Assembly: GCA_037482215.1 (NCBI GenBank)
Contig: CP148074.1
Location: 1,674,001-1,738,000 of the forward strand
Length of the DNA: 64,000 nucleotides
Direction: 5' to 3'
Origin: Pseudomonas mendocina
GTDB taxonomy: Bacteria > Pseudomonadota > Gammaproteobacteria > Pseudomonadales > Pseudomonadaceae
Position 1 is the stretch's first letter; every line of letters begins with the position of its first letter. The notes below the pieces were generated by a model. The model worked only from the letters and a program-made list of their open reading frames with translations. It had not been told where the DNA came from and ran no database searches. A program made the translations under genes and the position numbers. Below are positions 45,944 through 56,771 of the stretch, in pieces.

Positions 45944-45978
45944 GGCGGGCCGTGGAATTCCACGGCCGCCCTATTTTT
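45944..45978 (+). terminator. Terminator between gyrA and serC
   Basis: A 20-base perfect palindrome at 45948-45967 (GGCCGTGGAATTCCACGGCC) is extended outward by GGC/GCC with one bulge and followed by CTATTTTT. It ends 15 bases before the serC start, so serC transcription either starts within or reads through it. Confidence 0.65.
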
Positions 45979-45992
45979 GAGCGAGAGTGGAT

Positions 45993-47078
45993 GTGAGCAA
46001 GCGAGCCTTTAACTTCTGCGCCGGCCCGGCCGCGCTTCCTGAAGCAGTGTTGCAACGCGCCCAGGCTGAACTCCTGGATTGGCAGGGTAAAGGTCTGTCA
46101 GTCATGGAAATGAGTCACCGTAGTGACGAGTACACCGGCATTGCCGCTAAGGCCGAGCAGGATCTGCGCGACCTGATGAGTATTCCGAACAACTACAAGG
46201 TGCTGTTCCTGCAAGGTGGTGCCAGCCAGCAATTTGCTGAAATTCCGCTGAACCTGTTGCCTGAAGATGGTGTGGCTGACTATGTCGATACCGGCATCTG
46301 GTCGAAAAAGAGCATTGAGGAAGCCAGCCGCTTCGGTAATGTCAATGTAGCCGCCAGTGCCAAGGCCTATGACTACTTTGCCATTCCGGGTCAGAACGAG
46401 TGGAAGCTCTCGAAAGACGCTGCTTATCTGCACTACGCCAGCAACGAAACCATCGGTGGTTTGCAATTTGACTGGATTCCAGAGGTGGGTGACGTGCCGC
46501 TGGTGACAGATATGTCATCGGACATTCTTTCCCGTCCTGTGGACGTGTCCCGTTATGGCCTGATCTACGCGGGCGCACAGAAGAACATAGGCCCGAGTGG
46601 TCTGGTGGTGGTGATTGTTCGGGAAGACCTGCTCGGCCGTGCCCGTAGCAGCTGTCCGACCATGCTCAACTACAAAATCGCCGCCGATAACGGCTCCATG
46701 TACAACACGCCGTCGACCTTTGCCTGGTATCTATCCGGCTTGGTCTTTGAGTGGCTGAAGGAGCAGGGCGGTGTCGAGGCGATGGAGAAACTGAACCGCG
46801 CCAAGAAAGACCTGTTGTACAAGGCCATCGACAGCAGCGAGTTCTACAGCAATCCGATCAGTGTTAATGCGCGTTCGTGGATGAACGTCCCGTTCCGTCT
46901 TGCTGACGAGCGCTTGGACAAGCCTTTCCTGGCGGGTGCTGATGCTCGCGGTCTGCTCAACCTGAAGGGGCATCGTTCTGTTGGTGGCATGCGTGCCTCC
47001 ATTTATAACGCTGTAGGGCTGGATGCGGTCGAGGCGTTGGTTGCCTACATGGCGGAGTTCGAAAAGGAGCACGGTTGA
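45993..47078 (+). CDS. serC: Phosphoserine aminotransferase SerC
   Basis: PLP enzyme that converts 3-phosphohydroxypyruvate to phosphoserine and serves in pyridoxal phosphate synthesis. 361 residues with GTG start at 45993 (GAGAG upstream); an in-frame GTG at 45987 would add two residues and is less likely given the family start SKRAFNFCAGPAALP. Lysine for PLP is K197 in IYAGAQKNIGPSGL. The conserved LFLQGGASQQFAEIPLNL and RARSSCPTMLNYKIAADNGSMYNTP are present. Stop overlaps the pheA start (TGATG). Confidence 0.96.
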   Translation: MSKRAFNFCAGPAALPEAVLQRAQAELLDWQGKGLSVMEMSHRSDEYTGIAAKAEQDLRDLMSIPNNYKVLFLQGGASQQFAEIPLNLLPEDGVADYVDTGIWSKKSIEEASRFGNVNVAASAKAYDYFAIPGQNEWKLSKDAAYLHYASNETIGGLQFDWIPEVGDVPLVTDMSSDILSRPVDVSRYGLIYAGAQKNIGPSGLVVVIVREDLLGRARSSCPTMLNYKIAADNGSMYNTPSTFAWYLSGLVFEWLKEQGGVEAMEKLNRAKKDLLYKAIDSSEFYSNPISVNARSWMNVPFRLADERLDKPFLAGADARGLLNLKGHRSVGGMRASIYNAVGLDAVEALVAYMAEFEKEHG

Positions 47079-48172
47079 TGTCGGAACAGGAGCTGCAAGC
47101 CCTTCGCGTGCGTATCGATAATCTGGATGAAAAGATTCTCGAGCTGATCAGTGATCGTGCCCGCTGCGCTGAGGAAGTTGCGCGGGTCAAGATGAAAGAG
47201 CTGGCTGAAGGTGAAAAGCCTGTTTTCTATCGCCCCGAGCGTGAAGCTCAGGTGCTCAAGCGCATCATGGAGCGAAATCAGGGGCCGCTGGGCAATGAAG
47301 AAATGGCGCGGCTGTTTCGCGAAATCATGTCGTCTTGCTTGGCGCTAGAAAACCCGCTGCGCGTTGCTTATCTCGGTCCGGAGGGGACATTCTCCCAGGC
47401 CGCGGCAATGAAGCACTTCGGCCATGCCGTTATCAGTGTGCCCATGGCTGCCATTGATGAGGTGTTCCGCGAAGTGGCCGCTGGTGCGGTTAACTTCGGT
47501 GTGGTTCCAGTTGAGAACTCGACTGAAGGGGCAATCAACCACACCCTCGACAGCTTCCTTGAGCATGATCTGGTCATTTGCGGTGAGGTTGAGCTGCGCA
47601 TTCACCATCACTTGTTGGTGGGCGAAAATACCAAAACTGACAAGATCACAAGAATCTACTCCCATGCCCAGTCCTTAGCTCAATGCCGTAAGTGGTTGGA
47701 CGCGCACTACCCAAATGTTGAGCGTGTAGCCGTTTCCAGCAATGCCGATGCTGCCAAGCGTGTCAAAAGTGAGTGGAACAGTGCGGCGATTGCTGGTGAC
47801 ATGGCAGCTAAGCTCTACGACCTGAATAAGCTTGCTGAGAAGATTGAGGATCGTCCGGATAACTCCACGCGTTTCCTTATTATCGGTAATCAGGAAGTTC
47901 CGCCAACGGGTGATGACAAGACGTCAGTCATTATCTCTATGCGTAACAAGCCGGGTGCTCTGCATGAGCTGCTGGTGCCATTCCACAATAATGGTATCGA
48001 CCTGACCCGCATCGAGACGCGCCCGTCCCGCAGCGGCAAATGGACCTATGTGTTCTTTATTGATTTCGTTGGCCATCACCGTGATCCGCTGATCAAGGAT
48101 GTGCTGGAGAAAATCAATCAGGAAGCCGTGGCCGTGAAGGTCTTGGGTTCATACCCAAAAGCAGTACTTTAA
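47078..48172 (+). CDS. pheA: Bifunctional chorismate mutase/prephenate dehydratase (P-protein)
   Basis: Makes phenylpyruvate from chorismate. 364 residues from ATG 47078, which overlaps the serC stop and has AAAGGAG upstream. Chorismate mutase occupies about 1-90 (LRVRIDNLDEKILELISDRARCAEEVARVK). The dehydratase follows (RVAYLGPEGTFSQAAAMKHFG, VPVENSTEGAINHTLDSF, ISRFLIIG-like NSTRFLIIGNQEVP). The ACT domain for phenylalanine feedback (about 275-364) contains KPGALHELLVPFHNNGIDLTRIETRPSR. A continuous operon of aromatic amino-acid genes follows. Confidence 0.96.
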   Translation: MSEQELQALRVRIDNLDEKILELISDRARCAEEVARVKMKELAEGEKPVFYRPEREAQVLKRIMERNQGPLGNEEMARLFREIMSSCLALENPLRVAYLGPEGTFSQAAAMKHFGHAVISVPMAAIDEVFREVAAGAVNFGVVPVENSTEGAINHTLDSFLEHDLVICGEVELRIHHHLLVGENTKTDKITRIYSHAQSLAQCRKWLDAHYPNVERVAVSSNADAAKRVKSEWNSAAIAGDMAAKLYDLNKLAEKIEDRPDNSTRFLIIGNQEVPPTGDDKTSVIISMRNKPGALHELLVPFHNNGIDLTRIETRPSRSGKWTYVFFIDFVGHHRDPLIKDVLEKINQEAVAVKVLGSYPKAVL

Positions 48173-48245
48173 TTTGCCCTATGGGCTCTCAGTCACTCGC
48201 CTTACAGGGGGCCTGAGAGCTGCAAGCTATGCGTGAGGCTTTGCA

Positions 48246-49352
48246 ATGACTGATTTTCTTGCCCTGGCTCAGCCGGGCGTGCAGCAACTGTCCCCTTATG
48301 TTCCGGGTAAGCCTGTCGATGAGCTGGCCCGTGAGTTGAATCTTGATCCTGCTGGGATCGTTAAACTGGCGAGTAATGAAAACCCGCTGGGCCCGAGCCC
48401 GAAAGTGCTTGAGGCTATTCGTGCGGAGCTGGCCGAGCTAACCCGCTACCCGGATGGCAATGGTTTTGAGCTGAAGAGCCGCTTGGCTGCTCGCTGTGGG
48501 GTAGGCATTGATCAGGTCACGCTGGGCAATGGCTCCAACGATATTCTTGATCTGGTGGCGCGTGCTTATTTGGCGCCGGGCGTTAATGCTGTGTTCAGTC
48601 AATACGCTTTTGCGGTCTATCCGATTGCGACCCAGGCTGTTGGTGCCCAGGCGAAAGTGGTCCCGGCAAAAGACTATGGCCATGACCTTGAGGCCATGCT
48701 TGCGGCAATCGACTCGAACACCCGTGTCGTGTTCATCGCCAACCCGAATAACCCGACTGGTACCTGGTTTGGTCCTGATGCACTGGAGACTTTCCTTTCT
48801 AAAGTGCCGAAGGATGTTCTCGTGGTTCTGGATGAGGCGTATATCGAGTTTGCTGAAGGTGACGAGCTGCCGGATGGCCTCAAATACCTGGCTCGCTACG
48901 ATAACTTGCTGGTTTCGCGCACGTTCTCAAAGGCCTACGGCCTTGCTTCGCTGCGCGTTGGCTATGCCCTGAGCTCGGCGCAAATTGCTGACGTGCTGAA
49001 CCGAGTGCGCCAGCCTTTCAACGTCAACAGTCTGGCATTGGCTGCGGCGTGCGCTGCGCTGGATGACGCGCAGTACATGCAAAAGAGCCGTGAGCTGAAT
49101 GATGCAGGTATGGCGCAGCTTGAGGCGGGGTTGCGTGAGCTGGGGCTGAGCTGGATTCCATCGAAGGGCAACTTTATTGCCGTGGATTTTGGTCGTGATA
49201 CTGCAGCCATCAACCAAGCGCTGTTGCGCGAAGGTGTGATTGTGCGACCGGTTGCAGGTTACGGTATGCCCAACTTTCTACGCGTTTCGATTGGTTTGCC
49301 AGCAGAGAATGCCCGCTTCCTTGAAGCGTTGGCCAAGGTGTTGAGCGCGTGA
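48246..49352 (+). CDS. hisC: Histidinol-phosphate aminotransferase HisC
   Basis: PLP aminotransferase of 368 residues; in pseudomonads the copy beside pheA and tyrA/aroA (HisC2) may also transaminate aromatic keto acids, a role supported only by context. Key elements: IVKLASNENPLGPSPKVLEAI, TLGNGSNDILDLVARAY, FIANPNNPTGTW, VVLDEAYIEFA, and PLP Lys K229 in SRTFSKAYGLASLRVGYAL. The tyrA-aroA start overlaps its stop (GTGA). Confidence 0.95.
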   Translation: MTDFLALAQPGVQQLSPYVPGKPVDELARELNLDPAGIVKLASNENPLGPSPKVLEAIRAELAELTRYPDGNGFELKSRLAARCGVGIDQVTLGNGSNDILDLVARAYLAPGVNAVFSQYAFAVYPIATQAVGAQAKVVPAKDYGHDLEAMLAAIDSNTRVVFIANPNNPTGTWFGPDALETFLSKVPKDVLVVLDEAYIEFAEGDELPDGLKYLARYDNLLVSRTFSKAYGLASLRVGYALSSAQIADVLNRVRQPFNVNSLALAAACAALDDAQYMQKSRELNDAGMAQLEAGLRELGLSWIPSKGNFIAVDFGRDTAAINQALLREGVIVRPVAGYGMPNFLRVSIGLPAENARFLEALAKVLSA

Positions 49353-51604
49353 GTGATTCTGATGTTGCTGTAACTCAAGTGCAATCTGCTACTCCTAAGC
49401 TTGGCCGCCTAGTGGTGGTTGGGCTGGGTCTTATTGGCGGTTCCTTTGCCAAAGGACTGCGTGAGCTCGGCCTCTTTGATGAGGTGGTTGGCGTTGATCT
49501 GGATGCAGAATCGCGCCGACTGGCGGTTGAACTGGGCGTTGTGGACCGTTGCGAAACCGATCTTGAACTAGCTTGTAAAGGCGCAGCTGTGATCCAGCTA
49601 GCTGTGCCGATTCTGGCCATGGAAAAGCTCCTGGCTGAGCTGGTCAAGCTTGATCTGGGTGGCGCTGTGTTAACGGATGTGGGCAGTGCTAAGGGCAATG
49701 TCGTCCGGGCTGCGCGCCGTTGTTTTACTGGCAATGATGTGCGCTTTGTTCCTGGTCATCCTATTGCTGGCTCTGAGCAGAGTGGTGTTGAAGCGGCCAA
49801 TGCTCAACTATTCCGTCGGCATAAAGTTATCTTGACGCCATGTGAGTTCAGTGACGATTCCGCTTTGCAGTTGGTCGATGGTTTGTGGCGTGCCTTGGGG
49901 GCTGATGTCGAGCATATGGACGTTGAGCACCACGATGAGGTGCTTGCGGCAACTAGCCATCTACCGCATCTGTTAGCTTTTACCTTGGTTGACTCGCTGG
50001 CCAAGCGCAGTGAGAACCTTGAAATCTTTCGTTACGCTGCTGGCGGTTTTCGTGATTTCACGCGAATTGCCGGCAGTGATCCGGTGATGTGGCATGACAT
50101 CTTCCTCGCTAACCGTGAGGCGGTGCTGCGCACGCTGGATGTATTTCGCGACGATCTCGACGCTTTGCGCGACGCGGTTGAAGCAGGGGATGGGCATCAA
50201 CTTCTGGGCGTATTTACTCGCGCTCGGGTTGCCCGTGAGCATTTCGGCAAAATTCTGGCCCGTCGGGCTTATGTGGACGCTATGCACGCGAATGATCTGA
50301 TTTTTCTGGCAAACCCTGGTGGCTCTATATCCGGTCGAATCCGCGTACCGGGTGACAAATCCATCTCTCATCGCTCCATCATGCTGGGGTCGCTGGCCGA
50401 AGGCGTTACCCGCGTAGAGGGCTTTTTGGAGGGCGAGGATGCGCTGGCTACGTTGCAAGCGTTCCGCGACATGGGGGTGGTGATTGAAGGGCCGCATCAT
50501 GGTCGCGTCACGATCCACGGCGTTGGCTTGAATGGTCTTAAGGCTCCGGCCGGCCCGTTATATATGGGGAACTCAGGGACTTCTATGCGCCTGCTCTCTG
50601 GTCTTTTAGCTGCGCAGCCTTTTGATACCACCCTGACCGGTGATGCGTCGCTGTCCAAGCGTCCTATGAATCGCGTAGCCAAGCCGTTGCGCGAAATGGG
50701 GGCGGTCATTGAAACGGGGCCTGAGGGGCGTCCGCCGCTGACCATTAAGGGTGGCCAGCGCCTGACCGGTATGGAGTACGAGATGCCAATGGCCAGTGCT
50801 CAGGTTAAGTCTTGCCTGCTGCTGGCTGGTCTCTATGCGGCCGGTCGCACGGCGGTAACTGAGCCGGCACCTACGCGCGATCATACCGAGCGTATGCTGC
50901 GAGGTTTTGGTTATCCGGTCGAGGTGTCGGGCAGTACTGCAAGTGTCGAGTCAGGGCATAAGCTGACTGCGACTCATATTGAGGTTCCGGCGGATATCTC
51001 CTCGGCTGCATTCTTCCTAGTGGCAGCGAGCATTGCTGAGAACTCGGAGTTGGTCTTGGAGCATGTGGGAATCAACCCGACACGTACTGGTGTTATTGAC
51101 ATCCTCAAGCTCATGGGCGGCGATATCACTCTAGAAAATCAGCGTGAAGTTGGCGGCGAGCCGGTGGCAGATATTCGCGTGCGCAGCGCCAAACTCAAAG
51201 GAATCGACATTCCTGAGGATCTGGTCCCGTTGGCGATCGACGAATTCCCGGTGCTGTTCGTTGCGGCTGCTGTTGCGGAAGGGCGTACCGTCCTGCGCGG
51301 TGCTGCTGAACTGCGGGTGAAGGAGTCGGATCGTATCCAGGTGATGGCTGATGGTCTGATCGCTCTGGGCGTGAAGGCTGAGCCGACTCCAGACGGTATT
51401 ATTATTGAAGGCGGCAGCATTGGTGGTGGTGAAGTCTGGGGGCATGGTGATCACCGTATTGCCATGTCATTCAGTATCGCCTCGCTGCGCGCGACTGCGC
51501 CAATCCGCATACATGATTGCGCTAACGTGGCAACCTCGTTCCCGAACTTCCTAGCGTTGTCGGCGCAGGTCGGTATTCGGGTCGCTGAAGAGGGCAAGGC
51601 ATGA
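49349..51604 (+). CDS. Fused prephenate dehydrogenase/EPSP synthase (TyrA-AroA)
   Basis: Single protein of 751 residues joining two steps of aromatic synthesis, a fusion known in Pseudomonas. The dehydrogenase domain (about 1-310) has NAD site [17 protein letters not shown], with DVGSAKGN and [21 protein letters not shown]. The 3-phosphoshikimate 1-carboxyvinyltransferase domain starts near residue 320 with [47 protein letters not shown] and [12 protein letters not shown] follow, as do the late RVKESDRI and [15 protein letters not shown] blocks. GTG start overlapping hisC. Its stop overlaps the cmk start (ATGA). Confidence 0.96.
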   Translation: MSDSDVAVTQVQSATPKLGRLVVVGLGLIGGSFAKGLRELGLFDEVVGVDLDAESRRLAVELGVVDRCETDLELACKGAAVIQLAVPILAMEKLLAELVKLDLGGAVLTDVGSAKGNVVRAARRCFTGNDVRFVPGHPIAGSEQSGVEAANAQLFRRHKVILTPCEFSDDSALQLVDGLWRALGADVEHMDVEHHDEVLAATSHLPHLLAFTLVDSLAKRSENLEIFRYAAGGFRDFTRIAGSDPVMWHDIFLANREAVLRTLDVFRDDLDALRDAVEAGDGHQLLGVFTRARVAREHFGKILARRAYVDAMHANDLIFLANPGGSISGRIRVPGDKSISHRSIMLGSLAEGVTRVEGFLEGEDALATLQAFRDMGVVIEGPHHGRVTIHGVGLNGLKAPAGPLYMGNSGTSMRLLSGLLAAQPFDTTLTGDASLSKRPMNRVAKPLREMGAVIETGPEGRPPLTIKGGQRLTGMEYEMPMASAQVKSCLLLAGLYAAGRTAVTEPAPTRDHTERMLRGFGYPVEVSGSTASVESGHKLTATHIEVPADISSAAFFLVAASIAENSELVLEHVGINPTRTGVIDILKLMGGDITLENQREVGGEPVADIRVRSAKLKGIDIPEDLVPLAIDEFPVLFVAAAVAEGRTVLRGAAELRVKESDRIQVMADGLIALGVKAEPTPDGIIIEGGSIGGGEVWGHGDHRIAMSFSIASLRATAPIRIHDCANVATSFPNFLALSAQVGIRVAEEGKA

Positions 51605-52287
51605 TTGTTGCTCCAGTCATCACCATTGATGGCCCAAGTGGATCAGGCAAAGGCACCGTCGCTGGGTTGCTGGCAAGAAAAATGGGCTGGAATCTGTTGG
51701 ATTCTGGCGCACTTTACCGTTTGCTGGCCTTTGCGGCGGGTAACCATCGAATCGACCTGACCAATGAAGAGGCTTTGAAGTTACTGGCTGCGCATCTTGA
51801 TGTGCAGTTTGTGGCGGCTGGTGATGGTCAGGAGCAGCGCATTATCCTGGAGGGCGAAGAGGTCACTAGTCTGATTCGTAATGAGCAGGTGGGGGCCGGG
51901 GCTTCTCAGGTCGCATCACTGCCTGCTGTGCGGGATGCATTGTTACAGCGGCAGAAGGCTTTTCTGGAAATGCCTGGGCTTGTGGCGGATGGACGCGACA
52001 TGGGGACTGTGGTGTTCCCGGATGCGCCGCTGAAGATATTTCTGACCGCTAGTGCTGAGGAAAGGGCGCGTCGTCGGTACTTACAGTTGAAGGCAAAGGG
52101 AGATGATGTTAATCTCGCGAGTCTTCTCGAAGAGATTCAGGCGCGCGATGAGCGCGATACCCAGCGTGCAGTGGCCCCACTCAAGCCAGCGGCTGATGCA
52201 ATTTTGCTGGATTCCACTGAGTTGACCATCGAGCAAGTGCTTGAACGAATTCTTCATGAGGCCGCAAATCGCGATCTTGTGGAATGA
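51601..52287 (+). CDS. cmk: Cytidylate kinase
   Basis: Phosphorylates CMP and dCMP. 228 residues. P-loop [19 protein letters not shown] (GPSGSGKGT at 11-19 region), nucleotide-binding [47 protein letters not shown] (substrate Asp and Arg residues), and the lid [25 protein letters not shown]. It overlaps the fused gene by four bases. rpsA follows at 151 bases, as in many bacteria. Confidence 0.96.
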   Translation: MIVAPVITIDGPSGSGKGTVAGLLARKMGWNLLDSGALYRLLAFAAGNHRIDLTNEEALKLLAAHLDVQFVAAGDGQEQRIILEGEEVTSLIRNEQVGAGASQVASLPAVRDALLQRQKAFLEMPGLVADGRDMGTVVFPDAPLKIFLTASAEERARRRYLQLKAKGDDVNLASLLEEIQARDERDTQRAVAPLKPAADAILLDSTELTIEQVLERILHEAANRDLVE

Positions 52288-52379
52288 CAGGGCCTCAATT
52301 GCATTAAGTTGATCGGCTCGCCGAGAGGTTTTCGAGAATCCAGTCATTGTCTCGCAAGCCTCTTTATATATGAACGTAC

Positions 52380-52399
52380 CCACATTGTCTGGAATGTGG
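52380..52399 (+). promoter_or_regulatory. Hairpin in the rpsA leader
   Basis: CCACATT at 52380-52386 pairs with AATGTGG at 52393-52399, loop of six. It lies 40 bases before the rpsA ATG in an AT-rich leader. S1 controls its own translation in other bacteria, so this could be part of that site; there is no direct evidence. Confidence 0.35.
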
Positions 52400-52438
52400 T
52401 TTGGGCGGATTCCCTGCCCTAAATTTACAGGAATTAAA

Positions 52439-54124
52439 ATGAGCGAAAGCTTTGCTGAACTGTTTGAAGAAAGCCTACAAACCCTGAACCTTCAGGCAGG
52501 CTCGATCATCACCGCTATCATCGTGGACATCGATTACCAAGCTGGTTGGGTAACTGTTCACGCTGGTCTGAAGTCCGAAGGCCTGATTCCTCTGGAGCAG
52601 TTCCAGAACGAAGCTGGCGAGTTGACTATCAATGTCGGTGACGAAGTTCACGTTGCTCTGGACGCGGTTGAAGATGGTTTCGGTGAAACCAAACTGTCCC
52701 GTGAAAAAGCCAAACGTGCCGAGTGCTGGATTGTTCTGGAAGCAGCTTTCGCCGCTGAGGAAGTGGTTAAGGGCGTTATCAACGGTAAGGTTAAAGGCGG
52801 CTTCACTGTCGACGTTAACGGCATCCGTGCGTTCCTGCCAGGTTCCCTGGTAGATGTCCGTCCGGTGCGTGATACCACTCACCTGGAAGGCAAAGAACTC
52901 GAGTTCAAAGTTATCAAGCTGGACCAGAAGCGCAACAACGTTGTCGTTTCTCGTCGCAGTGTTCTGGAAGCCGAGAACAGCGCCGAGCGCGAAGCTCTGC
53001 TGGAATCCCTGCAGGAAGGTCAGCAAGTCAAAGGTATCGTCAAGAACCTCACCGACTACGGCGCGTTCGTGGATCTGGGTGGCGTCGACGGCTTGCTGCA
53101 CATCACCGACATGGCTTGGAAGCGCATCAAGCATCCTTCCGAAATCGTCAACGTTGGTGACGAAATCGACGTTAAAATCCTCAAGTACGATCGCGAGCGC
53201 AATCGTGTTTCTCTGGGCCTCAAGCAGCTGGGTGAAGACCCATGGGTTGCTATCAAGGCACGTTACCCAGAAAACACCCGCGTTACTGCACGCGTAACCA
53301 ACCTGACCGATTACGGCTGCTTCGCCGAGCTGGAAGAGGGTGTTGAAGGTCTGGTTCACGTATCCGAAATGGATTGGACCAACAAGAACATCCATCCTTC
53401 CAAAGTCGTTAACGTTGGCGACGAAGTTGAAGTTATGGTTCTGGATATCGACGAAGAGCGTCGTCGTATTTCCCTGGGTATCAAGCAGTGCAAAACCAAC
53501 CCATGGGAAGATTTCTCCGGCCAGTTCAACAAGGGTGACAAAATCTCCGGCACCATCAAGTCGATCACCGATTTCGGTATCTTCATTGGTCTGGATGGCG
53601 GCATCGACGGCCTTGTTCACCTGTCCGACATCTCCTGGAACGAAGTAGGCGAAGAAGCTGTACGCCGCTTCAAGAAAGGCGACGAGCTGGAAACTGTTAT
53701 CCTGTCCGTAGATCCAGAGCGTGAGCGCATCTCCCTGGGTATCAAGCAACTGGAAGAAGATCCGTTCTCCGACTACGTTGCTGTTAACGACAAAGGCACT
53801 ATCGTTCGCGGTACTGTCAAAGAAGTCGACGCTAAGGGTGCTGTAATCACTCTGGCTGATGGTATCGAAGCCACTCTGAAAGCCTCCGAAATCAGCCGTG
53901 ACCGCGTTGAAGACGCTCGTAACGTGCTGAAAGAAGGCGAAGAAGTTGAAGCTAAGATCATCAGCGTTGATCGTAAGAGCCGCGTAATCAGCTTGTCGAT
54001 CAAGTCGAAAGACGTTGAAGACGAAAAAGAAGCCATCAAAGAAATGCGTAAGCAGGAAGTTGAAACTGCTGGTCCGACCACCATTGGTGATCTGATCCGT
54101 GCGCAGATGGAAAACCAGAACTAA
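52439..54124 (+). CDS. rpsA: 30S ribosomal protein S1
   Basis: RNA-binding ribosomal protein needed for initiation on structured mRNAs. 561 residues from ATG 52439, preceded by CAGGAATTAAA; an ATG at 52370 is upstream of the family start [13 protein letters not shown]. Six S1 repeats are visible; repeats 3-6 carry the regular spacing with [83 protein letters not shown], and the end [14 protein letters not shown]. Codon use is strongly biased, as expected for a highly expressed gene. Confidence 0.98.
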   Translation: MSESFAELFEESLQTLNLQAGSIITAIIVDIDYQAGWVTVHAGLKSEGLIPLEQFQNEAGELTINVGDEVHVALDAVEDGFGETKLSREKAKRAECWIVLEAAFAAEEVVKGVINGKVKGGFTVDVNGIRAFLPGSLVDVRPVRDTTHLEGKELEFKVIKLDQKRNNVVVSRRSVLEAENSAEREALLESLQEGQQVKGIVKNLTDYGAFVDLGGVDGLLHITDMAWKRIKHPSEIVNVGDEIDVKILKYDRERNRVSLGLKQLGEDPWVAIKARYPENTRVTARVTNLTDYGCFAELEEGVEGLVHVSEMDWTNKNIHPSKVVNVGDEVEVMVLDIDEERRRISLGIKQCKTNPWEDFSGQFNKGDKISGTIKSITDFGIFIGLDGGIDGLVHLSDISWNEVGEEAVRRFKKGDELETVILSVDPERERISLGIKQLEEDPFSDYVAVNDKGTIVRGTVKEVDAKGAVITLADGIEATLKASEISRDRVEDARNVLKEGEEVEAKIISVDRKSRVISLSIKSKDVEDEKEAIKEMRKQEVETAGPTTIGDLIRAQMENQN

Positions 54125-54141
54125 GTTCGGGTTATCTTCTG

Positions 54142-54169
54142 AAAAGGGCGACTTCGGTCGCCCTTTTTT
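54142..54169 (+). terminator. Terminator of rpsA
   Basis: AAAAGGGCGAC (54142-54152) and GTCGCCCTTTT (about 54157-54167) form an 11-base stem on a TTCG tetraloop, followed by T residues. Textbook strong intrinsic terminator. Confidence 0.95.
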
Positions 54170-54277
54170 GTGCTTGAAATTTTATAACACATTGTTTTAT
54201 AGGCTGTTCAAATCCGATCAGGCATGCTAAAAACAACTTACCTAGTGATCTAGCCGCTTGAAAAAGAAGGGAAAATC

Positions 54278-54568
54278 ATGACCAAGTCGGAGTTGATCGA
54301 GCGCATAGTCTCCCAGCAGGGACAGCTCTCGTCTAAAGATGTCGAGTTGGCAATCAAAACGATGCTTGAGCAGATGTCCCAGGCGCTCTCTACAGGTGAC
54401 CGCATTGAAATTCGCGGTTTCGGGAGCTTTTCACTTCATTATCGAGCTCCACGCATCGGTCGCAATCCAAAGACGGGTGACTCGGTAAGGCTTGATGGTA
54501 AGTACGTCCCTCATTTCAAGCCTGGTAAGGAGCTGCGCGACAGGGTCAATGAAGAAGAGGAAGCTTGA
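54278..54568 (+). CDS. ihfB: Integration host factor beta subunit
   Basis: DNA-bending histone-like protein working with IhfA. 96 residues. Signature [33 protein letters not shown], then [50 protein letters not shown] with the conserved R-N-P-K-T-G loop. Marks the left boundary of the O-antigen locus in Pseudomonas. A hairpin (AGAGGAAGC/GCTTCCTCT, 54556-54580) overlaps its stop codon. Confidence 0.96.
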   Translation: MTKSELIERIVSQQGQLSSKDVELAIKTMLEQMSQALSTGDRIEIRGFGSFSLHYRAPRIGRNPKTGDSVRLDGKYVPHFKPGKELRDRVNEEEEA

Positions 54569-54580
54569 TAGGCTTCCTCT
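54556..54580 (+). terminator. Hairpin at the ihfB stop codon
   Basis: AGAGGAAGC at 54556-54564 pairs with GCTTCCTCT at 54572-54580 across TTGATAG, overlapping the TGA. No T run follows. It may end the ihfB message before the O-antigen genes. The rest of 54581-54804 holds no gene that I recognise. Confidence 0.4.
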
Positions 54581-54804
54581 TGCACCCTGTGCGTGAGCAG
54601 CCATCGTTCTGTTACTGTTCCGCAAATCTAGATTAAAGTGCTCTTGGCATAATCGTGGGCTGCTGTAGAGCTAGTTGTGAGCCGTTTGTGTAATTAGGTA
54701 TCACTGCGTCATCAACATCAATAGAATTGTTTAAACTAAAAGACATCACCAGATTCAATGGATTGTCTGGCGGTCGTTCATTTATTTTATACGTAGGCAA
54801 TCGA

Positions 54805-55881
54805 GTGAAAATACTGGTTACCGGTGGGGCAGGGTTTATTGGCTCAGCAGTTATTCGACACATCATTGATCACACAAGTGACTATGTCATAAACGTTGAT
54901 AAATTAACCTATGCAGGCAACCTAGAGTCATTGCTTTCTGTAGAGCATAGCCCCCGTTATTCGTTTGAAAAGGTCGATATCTGTGATCGTGCTGAAATCG
55001 ACAGAATCATGCAGGAATATCAACCTGATGCGATTATGCATTTGGCTGCGGAGTCCCATGTTGATCGCTCAATCAGTGGACCGTCAGAATTTATCCAGAC
55101 CAATATTATTGGTACATATACCTTGCTTGAGGCCAGCCGGAATTATTGGTCCTGTTTGAGTGATGAGCGCAAATCTGCATTCCGCTTCCACCATGTTTCT
55201 ACTGATGAAGTGTATGGTGATCTGGAGGGGCCAGAGGACTTATTCACTGAAACTACGCCATATCAGCCCAGTTCGCCCTACTCTGCGAGTAAAGCCAGTT
55301 CTGATCATTTGGTGAGAGCCTGGGCGCGGACATATGGTCTGCCGGTCTTGGTTACAAACTGTTCCAATAACTACGGGCCATATCATTTCCCCGAAAAATT
55401 GATACCACTGATGATTCTTAACGCGGTAGAGGGTAAACCTTTGCCTGTATACGGCAAGGGTGATCAGATTCGTGATTGGCTGTATGTAGAAGACCATGCA
55501 CGGGCATTGTATAAGGTCGTTACCGAGGGGGTGGTGGGCGAAACTTATAATATTGGTGGCCATAACGAGAAGCAGAATATTGAGGTTGTCCATACACTCT
55601 GTAAGCTTCTTGATGAATTGCTACCTGATTCGCCCTATCGGCCACATGCTCAATTGATAACCCATGTACAGGATCGTCCAGGTCACGACCTGCGCTATGC
55701 GATTGATGCAAGCAAGATTCAGCGTGAATTGGGTTGGACCCCGGATGAGACGTTTGAGTCCGGAATTCGCAAGACAGTAGCTTGGTATCTATCTAACGCA
55801 GAATGGGTTGCTCACGTTAAGAGTGGTAGTTACCAAAACTGGATGGAGCAGAATTATTCTCAGCGTGACAAGCGCCCATGA
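54805..55881 (+). CDS. rmlB: dTDP-glucose 4,6-dehydratase RmlB
   Basis: Second step of dTDP-L-rhamnose synthesis. 358 residues from GTG 54805, where the family start [20 protein letters not shown] begins; an in-frame ATG at 54727 adds 26 non-homologous residues. NAD site GGAGFIG (7-13), catalytic STDEVYGDL (T-D-E), and [15 protein letters not shown] (Y-x3-K). Also [19 protein letters not shown]. The DNA from here to about 61,000 is visibly more AT-rich than the flanks, as is common for O-antigen loci. Stop overlaps rmlD (ATGA). Confidence 0.95.
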   Translation: MKILVTGGAGFIGSAVIRHIIDHTSDYVINVDKLTYAGNLESLLSVEHSPRYSFEKVDICDRAEIDRIMQEYQPDAIMHLAAESHVDRSISGPSEFIQTNIIGTYTLLEASRNYWSCLSDERKSAFRFHHVSTDEVYGDLEGPEDLFTETTPYQPSSPYSASKASSDHLVRAWARTYGLPVLVTNCSNNYGPYHFPEKLIPLMILNAVEGKPLPVYGKGDQIRDWLYVEDHARALYKVVTEGVVGETYNIGGHNEKQNIEVVHTLCKLLDELLPDSPYRPHAQLITHVQDRPGHDLRYAIDASKIQRELGWTPDETFESGIRKTVAWYLSNAEWVAHVKSGSYQNWMEQNYSQRDKRP

Positions 55882-56771
55882 AAATTCTACTACTAGGTAA
55901 GGGCGGTCAGGTTGGATGGGAACTGCAGCGATCCCTTACCGCGCTGGGGGAGCTGGTTGCGCTCGATCGACAGCCAGTTGGCTTACTGTGTGGTGATCTG
56001 AGTGATTCTGATCGTCTTCGCGACACGGTTCGGCACGTGCAGCCTGAGATTATCGTCAATGCTGCTGCCTACACAGCAGTTGATAAGGCAGAGTCTGAAC
56101 CGGATCTTGCTTATCAGGTAAATGCAAAGGCCTGCCAGGTGCTTGCCGAGGAGGCCTGCGCTTTAGGTGCTTGGTTGGTTCATTACTCGACGGATTATGT
56201 TTTTAACGGAGCCGGGAACACCCCATGGGTTGAGTCGGACCATGTAGATCCATTGAATCAATATGGCGCAAGCAAATTAGCTGGTGAGCAGGCCATCATT
56301 GCGTCGGACTGTAAGTATCTTATTTTTCGTACCTGTTGGGTTTATGCGGCCCGTGGGTCGAACTTCGCCAAAACAATTTTGCGTTTGGCCGGCGAGCGTG
56401 AATCGCTGAATATCATTGCCGACCAGATAGGTGCACCAACAGGTGCCGAGCTTATTGCAGATGTCACTGCACTTGCTCTTACTCAAGCAATGAAGAATCC
56501 TGATCTGTCAGGTACTTATCATCTTGCTGCTGCTGGAGAGGTTTCTTGGTATGGCTATGCGAATCATATTGTCCAGACCGCCAAGAAGTTGGATATACCG
56601 CTAAAAGTTCAAACGATTTATCCCATTGCAACCTCTGAATATCCCACACCAGCCGCTCGGCCGCATAACTCGCGCTTAAACACTCAAAAACTGCGGGACG
56701 CTTTTTCAATTCATTTGCCGGATTGGCAAGTTGGTGTAACTCGCATGCTTATGGAAGTACTGAAGAAATGA
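55878..56771 (+). CDS. rmlD: dTDP-4-dehydrorhamnose reductase RmlD
   Basis: Final step to dTDP-L-rhamnose, using NADPH. 297 residues. Dinucleotide site [34 protein letters not shown] block [23 protein letters not shown]; catalytic STDYVFNG and [13 protein letters not shown] (Y-x3-K); late [15 protein letters not shown]. Four-base overlap with rmlB at the start and with rmlA at the end. Confidence 0.95.
   Translation: MKILLLGKGGQVGWELQRSLTALGELVALDRQPVGLLCGDLSDSDRLRDTVRHVQPEIIVNAAAYTAVDKAESEPDLAYQVNAKACQVLAEEACALGAWLVHYSTDYVFNGAGNTPWVESDHVDPLNQYGASKLAGEQAIIASDCKYLIFRTCWVYAARGSNFAKTILRLAGERESLNIIADQIGAPTGAELIADVTALALTQAMKNPDLSGTYHLAAAGEVSWYGYANHIVQTAKKLDIPLKVQTIYPIATSEYPTPAARPHNSRLNTQKLRDAFSIHLPDWQVGVTRMLMEVLKK

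Noticed and set aside
52475..53749. A 424-residue open frame antisense to rpsA, plus similar long antisense frames over gyrA.
   Set aside because: Long antisense frames arise from the strong codon bias of highly expressed genes; no start signals or family resemblance.
54765..54780. GGCGGTCG before rmlB resembles the ops element (GGCGGTAG) recognised by RfaH in enteric O-antigen operons.
   Set aside because: One key base differs, no JUMPstart context is present, and a classical RfaH system is not typical of Pseudomonas; probably chance.
54633..54866. Open frame on the minus strand across the rmlB leader.
   Set aside because: It overlaps the conserved start of rmlB, has no ribosome site and matches no family that I know.
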